In this document: piece by piece, positions 9,779 to 19,262 of the stretch
Numbering within the stretch: the first letter of the stretch is position 1
How the letters are laid out: each line of letters opens with the position of its first letter
Assembly (NCBI RefSeq): GCF_023517795.1
Contig: NZ_CP082928.1
Location: forward strand, 62,001-126,000
Source: Pseudomonas fulva
GTDB lineage: Bacteria; Pseudomonadota; Gammaproteobacteria; Pseudomonadales; Pseudomonadaceae
DNA: 64,000 nt
Direction of reading: 5' to 3'
Translations under genes and position numbers: made by a program
Notes under the pieces: model-generated
The model's input: the letters and a program-made list of their open reading frames with translations, nothing else
Databases searched by the model: none
What the model was told of the DNA's origin: nothing

Positions 9779-10972
9779 TCAGCCCTGCTTCGCCTGGGCA
9801 GCGCTGGCGTTCTGCGGGCCATTGGCGTGGATGATCCGCTCGATCAGCGCGTCGGCCTCGCCCAGCGGTGCGTCGTAAACGGCGGTGCTGAAGCGCGCGT
9901 CCTTGGGCATCTGGGTGGTGAGCTGGGCGCCACTCTGGTCATGCAGGTCGACGGTCACCGTGGTGGACAGGCCGATGCGCAGCGGGTGTTTGTCCAGCGC
10001 CTCGTCGTCCAGGCGGATACGCACCGGCAGGCGCTGCACGATCTTGATCCAGTTGCCGCTGGCGTTCTGCGCCGGCAGCAGCGAGAAGGCACTGCCGGTG
10101 CCCACGCCGAGGCTTTCCACGTGGCCCTGGTAGGTCACGTCATCGCCGTACAGATCGGCCTCCACGGTCACCGGCTGGCCGATGCGCATCTCGCGCAGCT
10201 GGGTTTCCTTGAAGTTGGCGTCGATCCACACCTCGTGCAGCGGCACCACCGCCATCAGCGCCGCGCCGGGCTGGATGCGGCTGCCGACCTGCACCGAGCG
10301 ACGCGCCACGTAACCGCTGACCGGCGCCACCAGGGTGCTGCGGGCATTGTTGAGAAAGGCCTGGCGCAGCTGCGCGGCGGCGCTCTTCACGTCCGGGTGG
10401 GAGGCGATCACGGTGTCGTCGACCAGCGCCTGGTTGGTGTCCAGTTGCTGCTGGGCGGATGTCAGGGCGCTCTGCGCGCTGTTCAGGGTGTCCTGGGCGT
10501 GGGCCAGCTCCTCGCGGGAGATCGCGCCTTTGCCGGCCAGGGTCACGCGGCGCTGGTAGTCGGCCTTGGCCCGCTGCACGTCGATCTTGCGCGAGGCCAC
10601 CTGGGCCTTGTAGCTGTCGACGTTGCTGTACAGCCCACGCACCTGGCGCACCGTACGCGCCAGGTTGGCCTCGGCGCTCTGCTGGGCCACCTGGGTATCG
10701 GCCGGGTCGAGCCACACCAGCGGCTGGCCGGCTTCGACGTAGTCGCCGTCGTCCACGGCGATGCGGGTGACGGTGCCGGTGATCTGCGGGGTGATCTGCA
10801 CCAAGTTGCCGCCCACGTAGGCATCGTCGGTCTCTTCATAGAAGCGCCCGTAGAGTTCGTGGTAGGCGAAGACGGCCGCGCTGCACAGCACGACGATGAC
10901 GCCGAGGCCAATCAGCAGGCGTTTGCGCTTGCCCGAATTCGGGTTGGCGGAGGTGGCTTGAGAGTCGGTCAT
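9779..10972 (-). CDS. emrA: HlyD/EmrA-family membrane fusion protein
   Basis: 397-residue periplasmic adaptor. One membrane helix (about residues 19-37) follows a Lys/Arg-rich cytoplasmic start. Then come the biotinyl-lipoyl half motif (TDDAYVGGNLVQITPQITG), a long alpha-helical hairpin (about 105-205) and the second lipoyl half (STLVAPVSGYVARRSVQVG). It bridges the EmrB-like pump and the outer-membrane factor. The order OMF-adaptor-pump in one operon with nearly no gaps (9 nt and 1 nt) is typical for EmrAB-type systems in pseudomonads. Confidence 0.92.
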   Translation of the reverse strand: MTDSQATSANPNSGKRKRLLIGLGVIVVLCSAAVFAYHELYGRFYEETDDAYVGGNLVQITPQITGTVTRIAVDDGDYVEAGQPLVWLDPADTQVAQQSAEANLARTVRQVRGLYSNVDSYKAQVASRKIDVQRAKADYQRRVTLAGKGAISREELAHAQDTLNSAQSALTSAQQQLDTNQALVDDTVIASHPDVKSAAAQLRQAFLNNARSTLVAPVSGYVARRSVQVGSRIQPGAALMAVVPLHEVWIDANFKETQLREMRIGQPVTVEADLYGDDVTYQGHVESLGVGTGSAFSLLPAQNASGNWIKIVQRLPVRIRLDDEALDKHPLRIGLSTTVTVDLHDQSGAQLTTQMPKDARFSTAVYDAPLGEADALIERIIHANGPQNASAAQAKQG

Positions 10973-10981
10973 GACGAGTAC

Positions 10982-12430
10982 TCAGCGTGCGGAAGTGGAT
11001 GATTGGGCGGGCGCTTCGAAGCCGCCACCGAGGGCCTGCATCAGCAGCACCGAGGCATCGATACGCTCGGCGCGCAGATCGGCCAGTTGCCGTTCGCTCT
11101 GCAGCAACTGCTGCTCGACGCTCAGGGCATCGAGGTAGTTGCCGATGCCATCGGCGTAGCGCTGCATGGCGATGTCGTAGGAACTGCGGGCGATGTCGCG
11201 GGCCCGCTGCTGCTGCGCGATCTGCTGCTCGAGAGAACGGATGCGGCTGATGCCGTCAGCGATATCACCAAGGGCGCCGACCAGGGTCTGGTTGTACTGG
11301 GCCACGGCCACGTCGTAGTCGGCGTTGCGCCCGGCCAGGGCGGCACGCCGCGCACCGCCGTCGAAGATCGGCAGGCTCAGCGCCGGGCCGACGTTGAAGA
11401 AGCGGCTGGCACCGCCGAACACGGCATCACCGAGCAGCGACTTGCTGCCGGCGGCCACGCTCAGGTTGAGGTTGGGATAGAAATCCGCCTTGCTGGCAGC
11501 GATGTCGCGGGTGGCGGCTTCGACGCGCCAGCGGGCGGCAACCAGGTCGGGGCGGCGACCAAGCAGTTCGGCCGGTACGTCGGCCGGCAGGCTCACCGCC
11601 GCCGGGGCGATCAGTTGTGGGCGGGGCAATGTGGCGCCACGGTCCGGGCCCTGGCCGAGCATCACCGCCAGGCGAATGCGCGCGCTGTCCACCTGCTGGG
11701 TGGCGGCGGTCAGGCTGGCTTCGGCGGCGGCTTCCAGGCTCTGGGTCTGTTGCAACTGGTATTCGCTGTCCAGGCCGGCATCGACCCGGCTGCGGGCCAG
11801 GTCGAGCATGTCGCGGCTGCGCTTGAGGTCCTGCTCGGCCAGATCCCGGGTGGCGTAGGCGAGGCCAAGGTCGTTGTAGGCGCGGGTGACCTCGGCGGCC
11901 AGGGTAAGGCGCGCGCCCTGGCGGTCCACCTCACTGGCGCGGGAACGGCCCAGCGCCGCTTCCCAGGCCGCCCGCTCGCCACCCCACAGGTCGAAACGGT
12001 AGCCACCGTCGAGCGACAGGCTGCGCAGGGTGCCGTAACGGCCGCCCTGCCCGCTGGGGTCATCGACCCGCGCCGAACGGGAACGGGTGATAGCGGCATT
12101 GGCATCCAGGGTCGGCTGGCGCTGCGCATCGGCGGCCAGCACCGCGGCATTGGCCTGGCGGGCACGGGCATCGGCGACCTGCAGATCCGGGTTGCTGCGC
12201 AGCGCTTCTTCGATCAGCGCATCGAGCTGCGGATCGTCCAGGCGGTTCCACCAGTCGCTGGCCGGCCAGGCGGCCGGCGACAGGTTGCCGGTGAAGGTCT
12301 GGCCTTGCAGGCTGGCGGCGTCGAGGGTGTGGCCTCTGGTATGCAGGCCGTCCTGGGAGGCGCAGGCAGCCAGCAACAGGGCGCTGAAAATCAGCGACAA
12401 GGGGGTACGCAACGGCATGGTGTTCATCAT
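10982..12430 (-). CDS. Outer-membrane efflux lipoprotein, NodT/OprM family
   Basis: 482-residue TolC-type channel. The N-terminus MMNTMPLRTPLSLIFSALLLAACAS ends in a lipobox (LLAAC), so it should be a lipoprotein with lipid on Cys22 or so. Two outer-membrane efflux repeats follow; the repeated long helices (for example EVTRAYNDLGLAYATRDLAEQ) are visible. It is the exit duct of the tripartite pump. The start overlaps the marR stop (ATGATG against TGA), which argues for coupling; either of the two adjacent Met codons (12430 or 12427) could be used. Confidence 0.92.
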   Translation of the reverse strand: MMNTMPLRTPLSLIFSALLLAACASQDGLHTRGHTLDAASLQGQTFTGNLSPAAWPASDWWNRLDDPQLDALIEEALRSNPDLQVADARARQANAAVLAADAQRQPTLDANAAITRSRSARVDDPSGQGGRYGTLRSLSLDGGYRFDLWGGERAAWEAALGRSRASEVDRQGARLTLAAEVTRAYNDLGLAYATRDLAEQDLKRSRDMLDLARSRVDAGLDSEYQLQQTQSLEAAAEASLTAATQQVDSARIRLAVMLGQGPDRGATLPRPQLIAPAAVSLPADVPAELLGRRPDLVAARWRVEAATRDIAASKADFYPNLNLSVAAGSKSLLGDAVFGGASRFFNVGPALSLPIFDGGARRAALAGRNADYDVAVAQYNQTLVGALGDIADGISRIRSLEQQIAQQQRARDIARSSYDIAMQRYADGIGNYLDALSVEQQLLQSERQLADLRAERIDASVLLMQALGGGFEAPAQSSTSAR

Positions 12431-12894
12431 TCTCCTGGCAGCTCTGGCAAGGCGTCGGCGGCCATCAGCATTTTTTTCAGCAGGCGTTGGAATTCCTCGA
12501 GTTCGGCGCGGCTCAGGCAGCCGGTCAGCTCGTTGGTGGCGTCGGCGGCGATCTGCGGCACCCGCACGCCAAGGGCATTGCCCGCCTCGGTGAGGGTGAG
12601 GCGCACCTGGCGGCGGTCCTCATGGCTGCGCTCGCGGGTCAGCAGGCCCTTCTGTTCCAGGCGGTCGAGCATGCGGGTCATCGCCCCGCTGTCGAGGCTG
12701 AGCAGGCGCACCAGGTCGGCGGGCGTGCTGGCGCGGCTCTGGCTGATCAGCAGCACCACCTTGAACTGCGCGGCCGTCACGCCGTGGTCCACCAGATGGC
12801 GCTCGAGCATGCGGTCCTTGAGCTGATTGATCAGCGCGATCAGGTGGCCGGGTGAGTGCTGCAGCGAGAATCGCTCGCGGTCGAAATGCGGCAT
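12427..12894 (-). CDS. MarR-family repressor of the efflux operon
   Basis: 155-residue MarR-type winged-helix protein. The recognition region STPADLVRLLSLDSGAMTRM and wing LTRERSHEDRRQVRLTLTEAG are typical. It is the first gene of the efflux operon, and two matching palindromes overlap its own promoter and start region, so it very probably represses itself and the pump until a phenolic or hydrophobic ligand binds. The ligand is not evident. Confidence 0.92.
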   Translation of the reverse strand: MPHFDRERFSLQHSPGHLIALINQLKDRMLERHLVDHGVTAAQFKVVLLISQSRASTPADLVRLLSLDSGAMTRMLDRLEQKGLLTRERSHEDRRQVRLTLTEAGNALGVRVPQIAADATNELTGCLSRAELEEFQRLLKKMLMAADALPELPGE

Positions 12895-12903
12895 GAGATT
12901 TAC

Positions 12904-12957
12904 CTGCCCAGGCAGTGAATGCCCTGCAGATTACTGCCCAGGCAGCGATCAGCCCAA
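12904..12957 (-). promoter_or_regulatory. marR-efflux promoter with two operators
   Basis: On the minus strand a -35 (TTGGGC, 12957-12952) and a -10 (TAATCT, 12933-12928) are 18 bp apart. The near-palindrome CTGCCCAGGCAG occurs twice: at 12934-12945, filling most of the spacer, and at 12904-12915, nine bases before the marR start. Their centres are 30 bp apart, about three helical turns. This is good evidence for MarR autoregulation by blocking polymerase. The remainder of the gap to 13164 holds no convincing gene. Confidence 0.7.
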
Positions 12958-13164
12958 TTACATTTCGTAATACTTGTTATCAATTTCGGAAATACTTTGA
13001 AATATTCAGGGGTTCTGAAATGACTGGCCAGGGCGGACCGGGTTCAGGGGATTTATGCGGGGAGATTGGAAACGGGAGCCTTTTGCGGGATGCGCTCAAG
13101 TCGAGCGAGGTGATGGCAAGGCAGTCGAATAGCCGGCCCTGACCAGCTGATCTATGCGCATAAG

Positions 13165-13192
13165 AAAGCCGCACCCCGGAGGATGCGGCTTT
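13165..13192 (-). terminator. Intrinsic terminator after dctP copy 2
   Basis: Stem AAAGCCGCA / TGCGGCTTT (9 bp) with a 10-nt loop lies just past the dctP stop. On the minus strand it runs into a T-rich stretch (TTTCTTATG). Confidence 0.75.
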
Positions 13193-13214
13193 GATGTTGT
13201 GAGCCCCAGGGCGA

Positions 13215-14225
<1,011 letters not shown>

Positions 14226-14312
14226 TCATCTTGTTTTTGTAAGTAGGTAGTGAACGTGCTTATTGCCTGTTTACAACGCGCCGCAGGGGCGCGGAATTCG
14301 TGATTGTGCAAA

Positions 14313-14339
14313 GGCGCGTTCGGCAGTGCCGAACGCGCC
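14313..14339. terminator. Strong hairpin between lyase and dctP
   Basis: A 13-bp perfect inverted repeat, GGCGCGTTCGGCA / TGCCGAACGCGCC, with a single central base lies 8 nt after the lyase stop. There is no T tract, so it may attenuate or protect the 3' end rather than fully terminate. Confidence 0.6.
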
Positions 14340-14346
14340 CGAGGGA

Positions 14347-15171
14347 TCAGCCCATGCCGCCGGCCCGCGCGACAATGCGTCGGGCGCGCCCGACCACTGG
14401 CGCGTCGACCATCTGGCCATCGACCACGAACACCCCGTCACCGCCCTCGCCGGCCTGCAGCACCCGGCGCGCCCAGTCGAGCTCTTCGGCCGAGGGCGCC
14501 AGTGCCCCGTGCACCACGGCGACCTGGCTGGGATGGATGCACAGCAGCCCACCAAAGCCCATGTCGCGGGCATCACGGCTGGCGCGGTCAAGGCCGGTCT
14601 GGTCCTGAATCGCCGGAAACACGCTATCGAGCGGCGCAGCCAGATTGGCCAGGCGGCTGTGCAGCAGGATTGCGTAGCGGGCCTGATCGAGCAGGCGCTC
14701 GGCCGCCGCGGTGCCGCTGTTGAGACCGAGGTCGAGGCCCAGGTCCAGGCCGCCGAAGGACAACCGTTCGACGCCTGGAGCCGCGGCGATGGCCGGCAGT
14801 TCGTGCAGGCCACGGGCGCTTTCGATGATCGGCCAGACCGGCTTGCCGGCCGCGGCGACGCGGGCCACTTGCGCGGCACTTTCCACCTTGGGCAGCAACA
14901 CGCCGATCACCCCGCCATGGCGCTGGCACAGCGCAATATCGGCGGCGTGGCCGACGTGTTCGGGTGAATTGATGCGTACCAGCAGGCGCGCCTCCGGGTT
15001 ACCCGTCAGAAAGCGCTCGAGGTTGTCCCGCGCTTCGCCCTTGAGGCTTTCCTGCACCGCGTCCTCGAGGTCGACGATGACCACGTCGGCGCTGCTGGCG
15101 AGGGCCTTGGGGATGCGCTCGGGTCGCGAGGCGGGAACGAACAATGCGGTACGGATGATTTGTGTGGTCAT
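14347..15171 (-). CDS. ccl: (S)-citramalyl-CoA lyase-like (CitE family) protein
   Basis: 274-residue CitE-like TIM-barrel lyase. Motifs seen: LFVPASRPERIPKA, VDLEDAVQ (acidic metal ligands), LVRINS (CoA-binding Arg), PKVES and SFGGLDLGLDLG. In P. aeruginosa the equivalent gene (PA0883) encodes the last step of itaconate breakdown, splitting citramalyl-CoA to acetyl-CoA and pyruvate. The neighbours here (a class III CoA-transferase, a MaoC-type hydratase and the accessory MmgE/PrpD and acyl-CoA dehydrogenase genes) match that cluster, which is the main reason for the call. CitE paralogues that act on malyl-CoA or other esters are the alternative. Confidence 0.85.
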   Translation of the reverse strand: MTTQIIRTALFVPASRPERIPKALASSADVVIVDLEDAVQESLKGEARDNLERFLTGNPEARLLVRINSPEHVGHAADIALCQRHGGVIGVLLPKVESAAQVARVAAAGKPVWPIIESARGLHELPAIAAAPGVERLSFGGLDLGLDLGLNSGTAAAERLLDQARYAILLHSRLANLAAPLDSVFPAIQDQTGLDRASRDARDMGFGGLLCIHPSQVAVVHGALAPSAEELDWARRVLQAGEGGDGVFVVDGQMVDAPVVGRARRIVARAGGMG

Positions 15172-15261
15172 GGAAGCGGATCCCTGACGTGAATGTGAAT
15201 GAACAAGGAGGAATGCTGGGCGATAGCCGGCGGTTGTAAGGTAGAAGCGAACGCTCCCTGC

Positions 15262-15365
15262 GTAGGATGGACAACGCTCTTTTTGTCCACCATTACGATC
15301 GCAGAGCGGTGGACGGGTCGGGCCGCGTAGGTGAAGCGTCGGCTACGCGCCCCGGTCCACCCTAC
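15262..15365. repeat. GTAGGGTGGA palindromic repeat, copy 3 (full, inverted, longer)
   Basis: About 104 bp: begins GTAGGATGGACAACGCTC, includes TGTCCACCATTACGATCGCAGAGCGGTGGA (the reverse complement of the centre of copies 1 and 4), and ends GGTCCACCCTAC. About 27 extra bases are present in the distal half. It fills the gap between the citramalyl-CoA lyase and the CoA-transferase. Confidence 0.8.
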
Positions 15366-15397
15366 GAAAGGCCGCATTCACTAGATACCGACCAACG

Positions 15398-16603
15398 TCA
15401 AATCGCGCCGCTGACCTTCAGGCCCGCTATCGCGGCATCGCCGTAGCCCAACTCTGCCAACAACGCTTCGGTGTGCTCGCCGAGCGCGGGCACGGGGTCC
15501 ATTCGCGGCGTGAAGGCGCTGTTGCTGCCCGGCGGCAGCAGCGCGGGCAAGCTGCCGGCGGGGCTGTCGACCTGGCGCCAGCGGTCGCGGGCCTTGAGTT
15601 GCGGGTGGGCCCAGACGCCGGCCATGTCGTTGACGTGGGCGTTGGCGATCTGCGCCTGTTCCAGCCGTTCGATCACCTGTTCGGCGCTCAGCGCGGCGAA
15701 GGTTTCATTGATAATCGAGCGCAGCGTCTCCCGATTGGCCGAGCGTTTGAAGTTGGCCGAGAAGCGCTCGTCCGTAGCCAATTCCGGCTGCAGCAATACC
15801 CGCTCGCAGAATGCCTGCCACTCGCGCTCGTTCTGCAGGCCGAGCATCACCGTGCCGCCGTCGCCAGCGGGGAACGGGCCGTAGGGATAGATGGTCGAGT
15901 GGGCGGCCCCGGCACGCGGCGGCGGCGTGGCACCGTCGTACGCGTAATACAGGGGATAGCCCATCCACTCGACCAGGCTCTCGAGCATGCTCACGTCGAT
16001 GCGGCTGCCCAGGCCGGTCCTGCCGCGCAACAGCAGGGCGGTCAGAATGTTGCTGTAGGCGTACATGCCCGCGGCGATATCGGCGATGGAGCAACCGGCC
16101 TTGGCCAACTGATCCTCACCCGCGCCGCCGGTCACCGACAGAAAACCGCCCTCGCTCTGGATCAGCAGGTCGTAGGCCTTCTTCTTCTCGTAGCTGCCAC
16201 CCTCGCCGTAGCCGGAGATGTCGCAGACGATCAGCTTCGGGAAGCGCCCATGCAGCGCCTCGAACGACAGGCCCATGCGCGCCGCCGCGCCCGGTGCCAG
16301 GTTCTGTACCAGCACGTCGGCCCTGGCCAGCAGGTTGTCGAGCACCTCGGCGGCATCGTCCTGCTTGAGATCCAGGGTCAGGCTTTCCTTGGAGCGGTTG
16401 GTCCACACGAAATGCGAGGCCAGGCCATTGACGCGCTCGTCGTAACCGCGGGCAAAGTCGCCGCTGCCGGGGCGCTCGACCTTGATCACCCGGGCGCCCA
16501 TGTCGGCAAGCTGACGGGTGCAGAACGGCGCGGCGATGGCGTGTTCGAGGCTGACCACGGTGATGCCATCCAATGGCCGGGGCTGCGTGTTGTTGTTATT
16601 CAT
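15398..16603 (-). CDS. ict: Itaconate CoA-transferase-like (CaiB/BaiF family) protein
   Basis: 401-residue class III CoA-transferase. It has the N-terminal Rossmann block (GITVVSLEHAIAAPFCTRQLA), the ISGYGEGGSYEKKKAYDLLIQSEGG block with the expected catalytic Asp145, and a C-terminal AFTPRMDPVPALGEHTE block. In P. aeruginosa the matching gene (PA0882) makes itaconyl-CoA from itaconate and succinyl-CoA, and the gene order around it agrees. It is a distant relative of the CoA-transferase at 5889. The lyase downstream is 226 bp away, the gap being taken by the repeat at 15262. Confidence 0.87.
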   Translation of the reverse strand: MNNNNTQPRPLDGITVVSLEHAIAAPFCTRQLADMGARVIKVERPGSGDFARGYDERVNGLASHFVWTNRSKESLTLDLKQDDAAEVLDNLLARADVLVQNLAPGAAARMGLSFEALHGRFPKLIVCDISGYGEGGSYEKKKAYDLLIQSEGGFLSVTGGAGEDQLAKAGCSIADIAAGMYAYSNILTALLLRGRTGLGSRIDVSMLESLVEWMGYPLYYAYDGATPPPRAGAAHSTIYPYGPFPAGDGGTVMLGLQNEREWQAFCERVLLQPELATDERFSANFKRSANRETLRSIINETFAALSAEQVIERLEQAQIANAHVNDMAGVWAHPQLKARDRWRQVDSPAGSLPALLPPGSNSAFTPRMDPVPALGEHTEALLAELGYGDAAIAGLKVSGAI

Positions 16604-16681
16604 GACGGTGTTCCCGTTTCAATCGTCCAGATCCGCAGGCTGGGTTGCGTATCGTCGACCCAGCGCAGTATGTCGCTGCCG

Positions 16682-18034
16682 TCAGGCCAGCTCGCTCAGG
16701 TCATCGGTTTGCCGCAGGCGCCAGACCCTGGCGATCAGCTCGCCGGCTTCGTCAGTGCTGCGCTTGCCGGCAAAGGCCAGCAGGCGGCGGAACTTGTCTT
16801 CCAGCTCGCCGCGGCTGAGGCTGTTGCCCGGATCGCCCTTGGGCTCGTCGATGGCACCATGCAGCGTGCGACCGTCGGTGGTGAGCACCTCGACCCGGCC
16901 CAGCCAGCGCGCCGGATAGGCACCGTCCACCTCGGGGTCCAGACGCATGCTGACCTTATCGCGAAAGGCGGTGACGTCCGCATCGGTCAACGACAGGCTC
17001 TCGAATTCGGTGAGCTGCGCCTTGCCATGTACGGCGATCAGGCCGAGCACCGTGCCCATGGAGAACTTGGCCTGGTGCACGGTCTGCGGCACCACCACGC
17101 GGCCAAGTACATCGATGGCCCCCTGGTGCACATGGGCGACGACCTGGGTGATATCGCCATGGCGCAGGCCCTCGCGCCCCATCAGGTCGAGCAGCGCATC
17201 GGCGGCCGGATGGGTATGCCGGCACGAGGCGTGGAACTTGAACGAGGTTTCCGCCAGCGCCCAGCGGCTGCCGAGACGATCCGACAGCTTGCTCGGGTCG
17301 GCGTCGCTGGACATGCCAGCGGCCATGCCCTGCTCGCCCTCGAGAATGTTCTGCGCGCCGGTCAGGCCCTGTTCGGTGAGGTAGGCAGCCAACAGACCGT
17401 CGGCGGCGGCCTTGGCGGTGTGCAGTTGCTTTGAGTCGGTGGCGTCGCGCAGGAACTCCCAGAGTCCGGCGGCCTGGGTGCCGGCATTGCCGAGCAGGTG
17501 GACGAATTGCCGCTGGTCGAAGTGCAGCAGCTTGCCCACCGCCACGGCGGCCGCCAGGGTGCCGACCGTGGCGGTGGTGTGGAAGATGCGGTAATGGGAG
17601 CGACCGAGGAATTCACCGATGCGGATGCCCGCCTCGTAGCCGGCCACTGAGGCCAGCAACAGCTCGCGGCCGGACTTGCCCAGGTCCTGCGCTGCCGCCA
17701 GGGCCGCCGGAAAGACCACGGTGGCCGGGTGCAGCACCGAGCTGTTGTGCAGGTCGTCCTGCTCGACCAGGTGGGACGAAGCGCCGTTGACCAGCGCCGC
17801 GAAGTACGCCGAAGTCCCGCGCCCATTGACCAGGATGCGCGCCGGGCCATCGGCCGGACCCATCTTCTGCGCATAGGCTTCGAACAGCGGGATCGGCCGC
17901 GCGCCCTCACTGGCCAGGGCCGAACCGAGCCAGTCGAGAAACAGATCTTCGGTGCGATCCAATACGTGCTCGGGAATCTGCTCGTAGGAAAGTTCAGCGA
18001 GGAACGCGGCCAGTTGCTGAGTATGTGTGCTCAT
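16682..18034 (-). CDS. MmgE/PrpD-family protein of the itaconate cluster
   Basis: 450-residue MmgE/PrpD family protein, related to 2-methylcitrate dehydratase and cis-aconitate decarboxylase. The family's N-terminal helical domain (for example SSHLVEQDDLHNSSVLHPA) and the C-terminal lid are both visible. The PA0881 counterpart of the P. aeruginosa itaconate cluster is of this family. It is 10 nt downstream of the acyl-CoA dehydrogenase gene. Its reaction is not certain; handling of hydroxylated itaconate derivatives, or reversible dehydration of a C5/C6 acid, are the reasonable guesses. Confidence 0.85.
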   Translation of the reverse strand: MSTHTQQLAAFLAELSYEQIPEHVLDRTEDLFLDWLGSALASEGARPIPLFEAYAQKMGPADGPARILVNGRGTSAYFAALVNGASSHLVEQDDLHNSSVLHPATVVFPAALAAAQDLGKSGRELLLASVAGYEAGIRIGEFLGRSHYRIFHTTATVGTLAAAVAVGKLLHFDQRQFVHLLGNAGTQAAGLWEFLRDATDSKQLHTAKAAADGLLAAYLTEQGLTGAQNILEGEQGMAAGMSSDADPSKLSDRLGSRWALAETSFKFHASCRHTHPAADALLDLMGREGLRHGDITQVVAHVHQGAIDVLGRVVVPQTVHQAKFSMGTVLGLIAVHGKAQLTEFESLSLTDADVTAFRDKVSMRLDPEVDGAYPARWLGRVEVLTTDGRTLHGAIDEPKGDPGNSLSRGELEDKFRRLLAFAGKRSTDEAGELIARVWRLRQTDDLSELA

Positions 18035-18044
18035 GGTCGAGACC

Positions 18045-19208
18045 TCAAAAGCTGCGCGGCAGTTCGAGCAGGTGCTCGGCCACGTAGGACATGATCAGGT
18101 TGGTGGAGATCGGCGCCACCTGATACAGGCGGGTCTCGCGGAACTTGCGCTCGACGTCGTATTCGTTGGCGAAGCCGAAGCCGCCGTGGGTCTGCAGGCA
18201 GGCGTTGGCCGCTGCCCAGGAGGCTTCCGCCGCCAGGTACTTGGCCATGTTGGCGCTGGCCCCGGCATTCTCGCCGCGGTCGTATTGCTCGCAGGCGCGC
18301 CATCGCATCAGGTCGGCGGCCTCCACTTCGATATGGGCCTTGGCGATGGGGAACTGCACGCCCTGGTTCTGGCCGATGGGTCGGCCGAACACCACGCGAT
18401 CACGGGCGTAGGCGCTGGCCTTCTCGATAAACCAGCGCCCGTCGCCGATGCACTCGGCAGCGATCAGCGTGCGCTCGGCATTCAGGCCATCGAGGATGTA
18501 GCGAAAGCCCTTGCCCTCCTCGCCGATCAAACTGCTGGCAGGAATTTGCAGGTTGTCGAAGAACAGCTCGTTGGTCTCGTGGTTGACCATGTTGGCGATC
18601 GGCTGCACGGTCAGGCCGTTGCCGATGGCCTCGCGCAGATCGACCAGGAAGATCGACATGCCCTCGGATTTCTTCTTCACCTCGGCCAGCGGCGTGGTGC
18701 GTGCCAGCAGGATCATCAGGTCGGAGTGCTGGATGCGCGAGATCCATACCTTCTGCCCGTTGATCACGTACGTGTCGCCCTGGCGCACGGCGGTGGTCTT
18801 GATCTTGGTGGTGTCGGTGCCGGTGGTCGGCTCGGTCACGCCCATGGATTGCAGGCGCAACTCGCCGCTGGCCAGTTTGGGCAGGTAGTAGCTCTTCTGC
18901 TCATCACTGCCGTTACGCAGCAAGGTGAACATGTTGTACATCTGCCCGTGGATGGTGCCGGAGTTGCCACCGCAACGGTTCACTTCCTCGAGGATCACCG
19001 AGGCTTCGGCCAGGCCCAGGCCCGAGCCGCCGTACGCTTCCGGAATCATCGCCGACAGCCAACCAGCCTCGGTCATGGCCGCCACGAAGGCTTCCGGAAA
19101 GCCCTTCTCCTCATCGATCTTGCGCCAGTATTCGGCGGGGAATTCGGCGCACAGGCCGCGTACGCCCTCACGGATGAAATTCAGTTCTTCATTCTGTTCC
19201 GGGGTCAT
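18045..19208 (-). CDS. Acyl-CoA dehydrogenase of the itaconate cluster
   Basis: 387-residue FAD-dependent acyl-CoA dehydrogenase with the usual three-part fold. Seen: QSMGVTEPTTGTDTTKIKTTA (flavin/substrate loop), KVWISRIQHSDLMILLART and the C-terminal QTHGGFGFANEYDVERKFRE with the QxxGGxG signature. The start at 19208 is chosen because GAGGAA stands 5 nt upstream; ten further codons upstream are open without a better site. It lies 54 bp after the hydratase gene and 10 nt before the MmgE/PrpD gene in one operon. The acyl substrate is unknown; a dicarboxylic C5 CoA ester is suggested only by context. Confidence 0.88.
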   Translation of the reverse strand: MTPEQNEELNFIREGVRGLCAEFPAEYWRKIDEEKGFPEAFVAAMTEAGWLSAMIPEAYGGSGLGLAEASVILEEVNRCGGNSGTIHGQMYNMFTLLRNGSDEQKSYYLPKLASGELRLQSMGVTEPTTGTDTTKIKTTAVRQGDTYVINGQKVWISRIQHSDLMILLARTTPLAEVKKKSEGMSIFLVDLREAIGNGLTVQPIANMVNHETNELFFDNLQIPASSLIGEEGKGFRYILDGLNAERTLIAAECIGDGRWFIEKASAYARDRVVFGRPIGQNQGVQFPIAKAHIEVEAADLMRWRACEQYDRGENAGASANMAKYLAAEASWAAANACLQTHGGFGFANEYDVERKFRETRLYQVAPISTNLIMSYVAEHLLELPRSF

Positions 19209-19262
19209 CTCGATTCCTCGATATGTTCTTGTTGTCACGTCCGCAGGCTGCCCGCAAACGCG

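Noticed and set aside
12915..13142. 75-codon frame upstream of marR
   Set aside because: It starts inside the operator region, has no plausible ribosome site and no family features.
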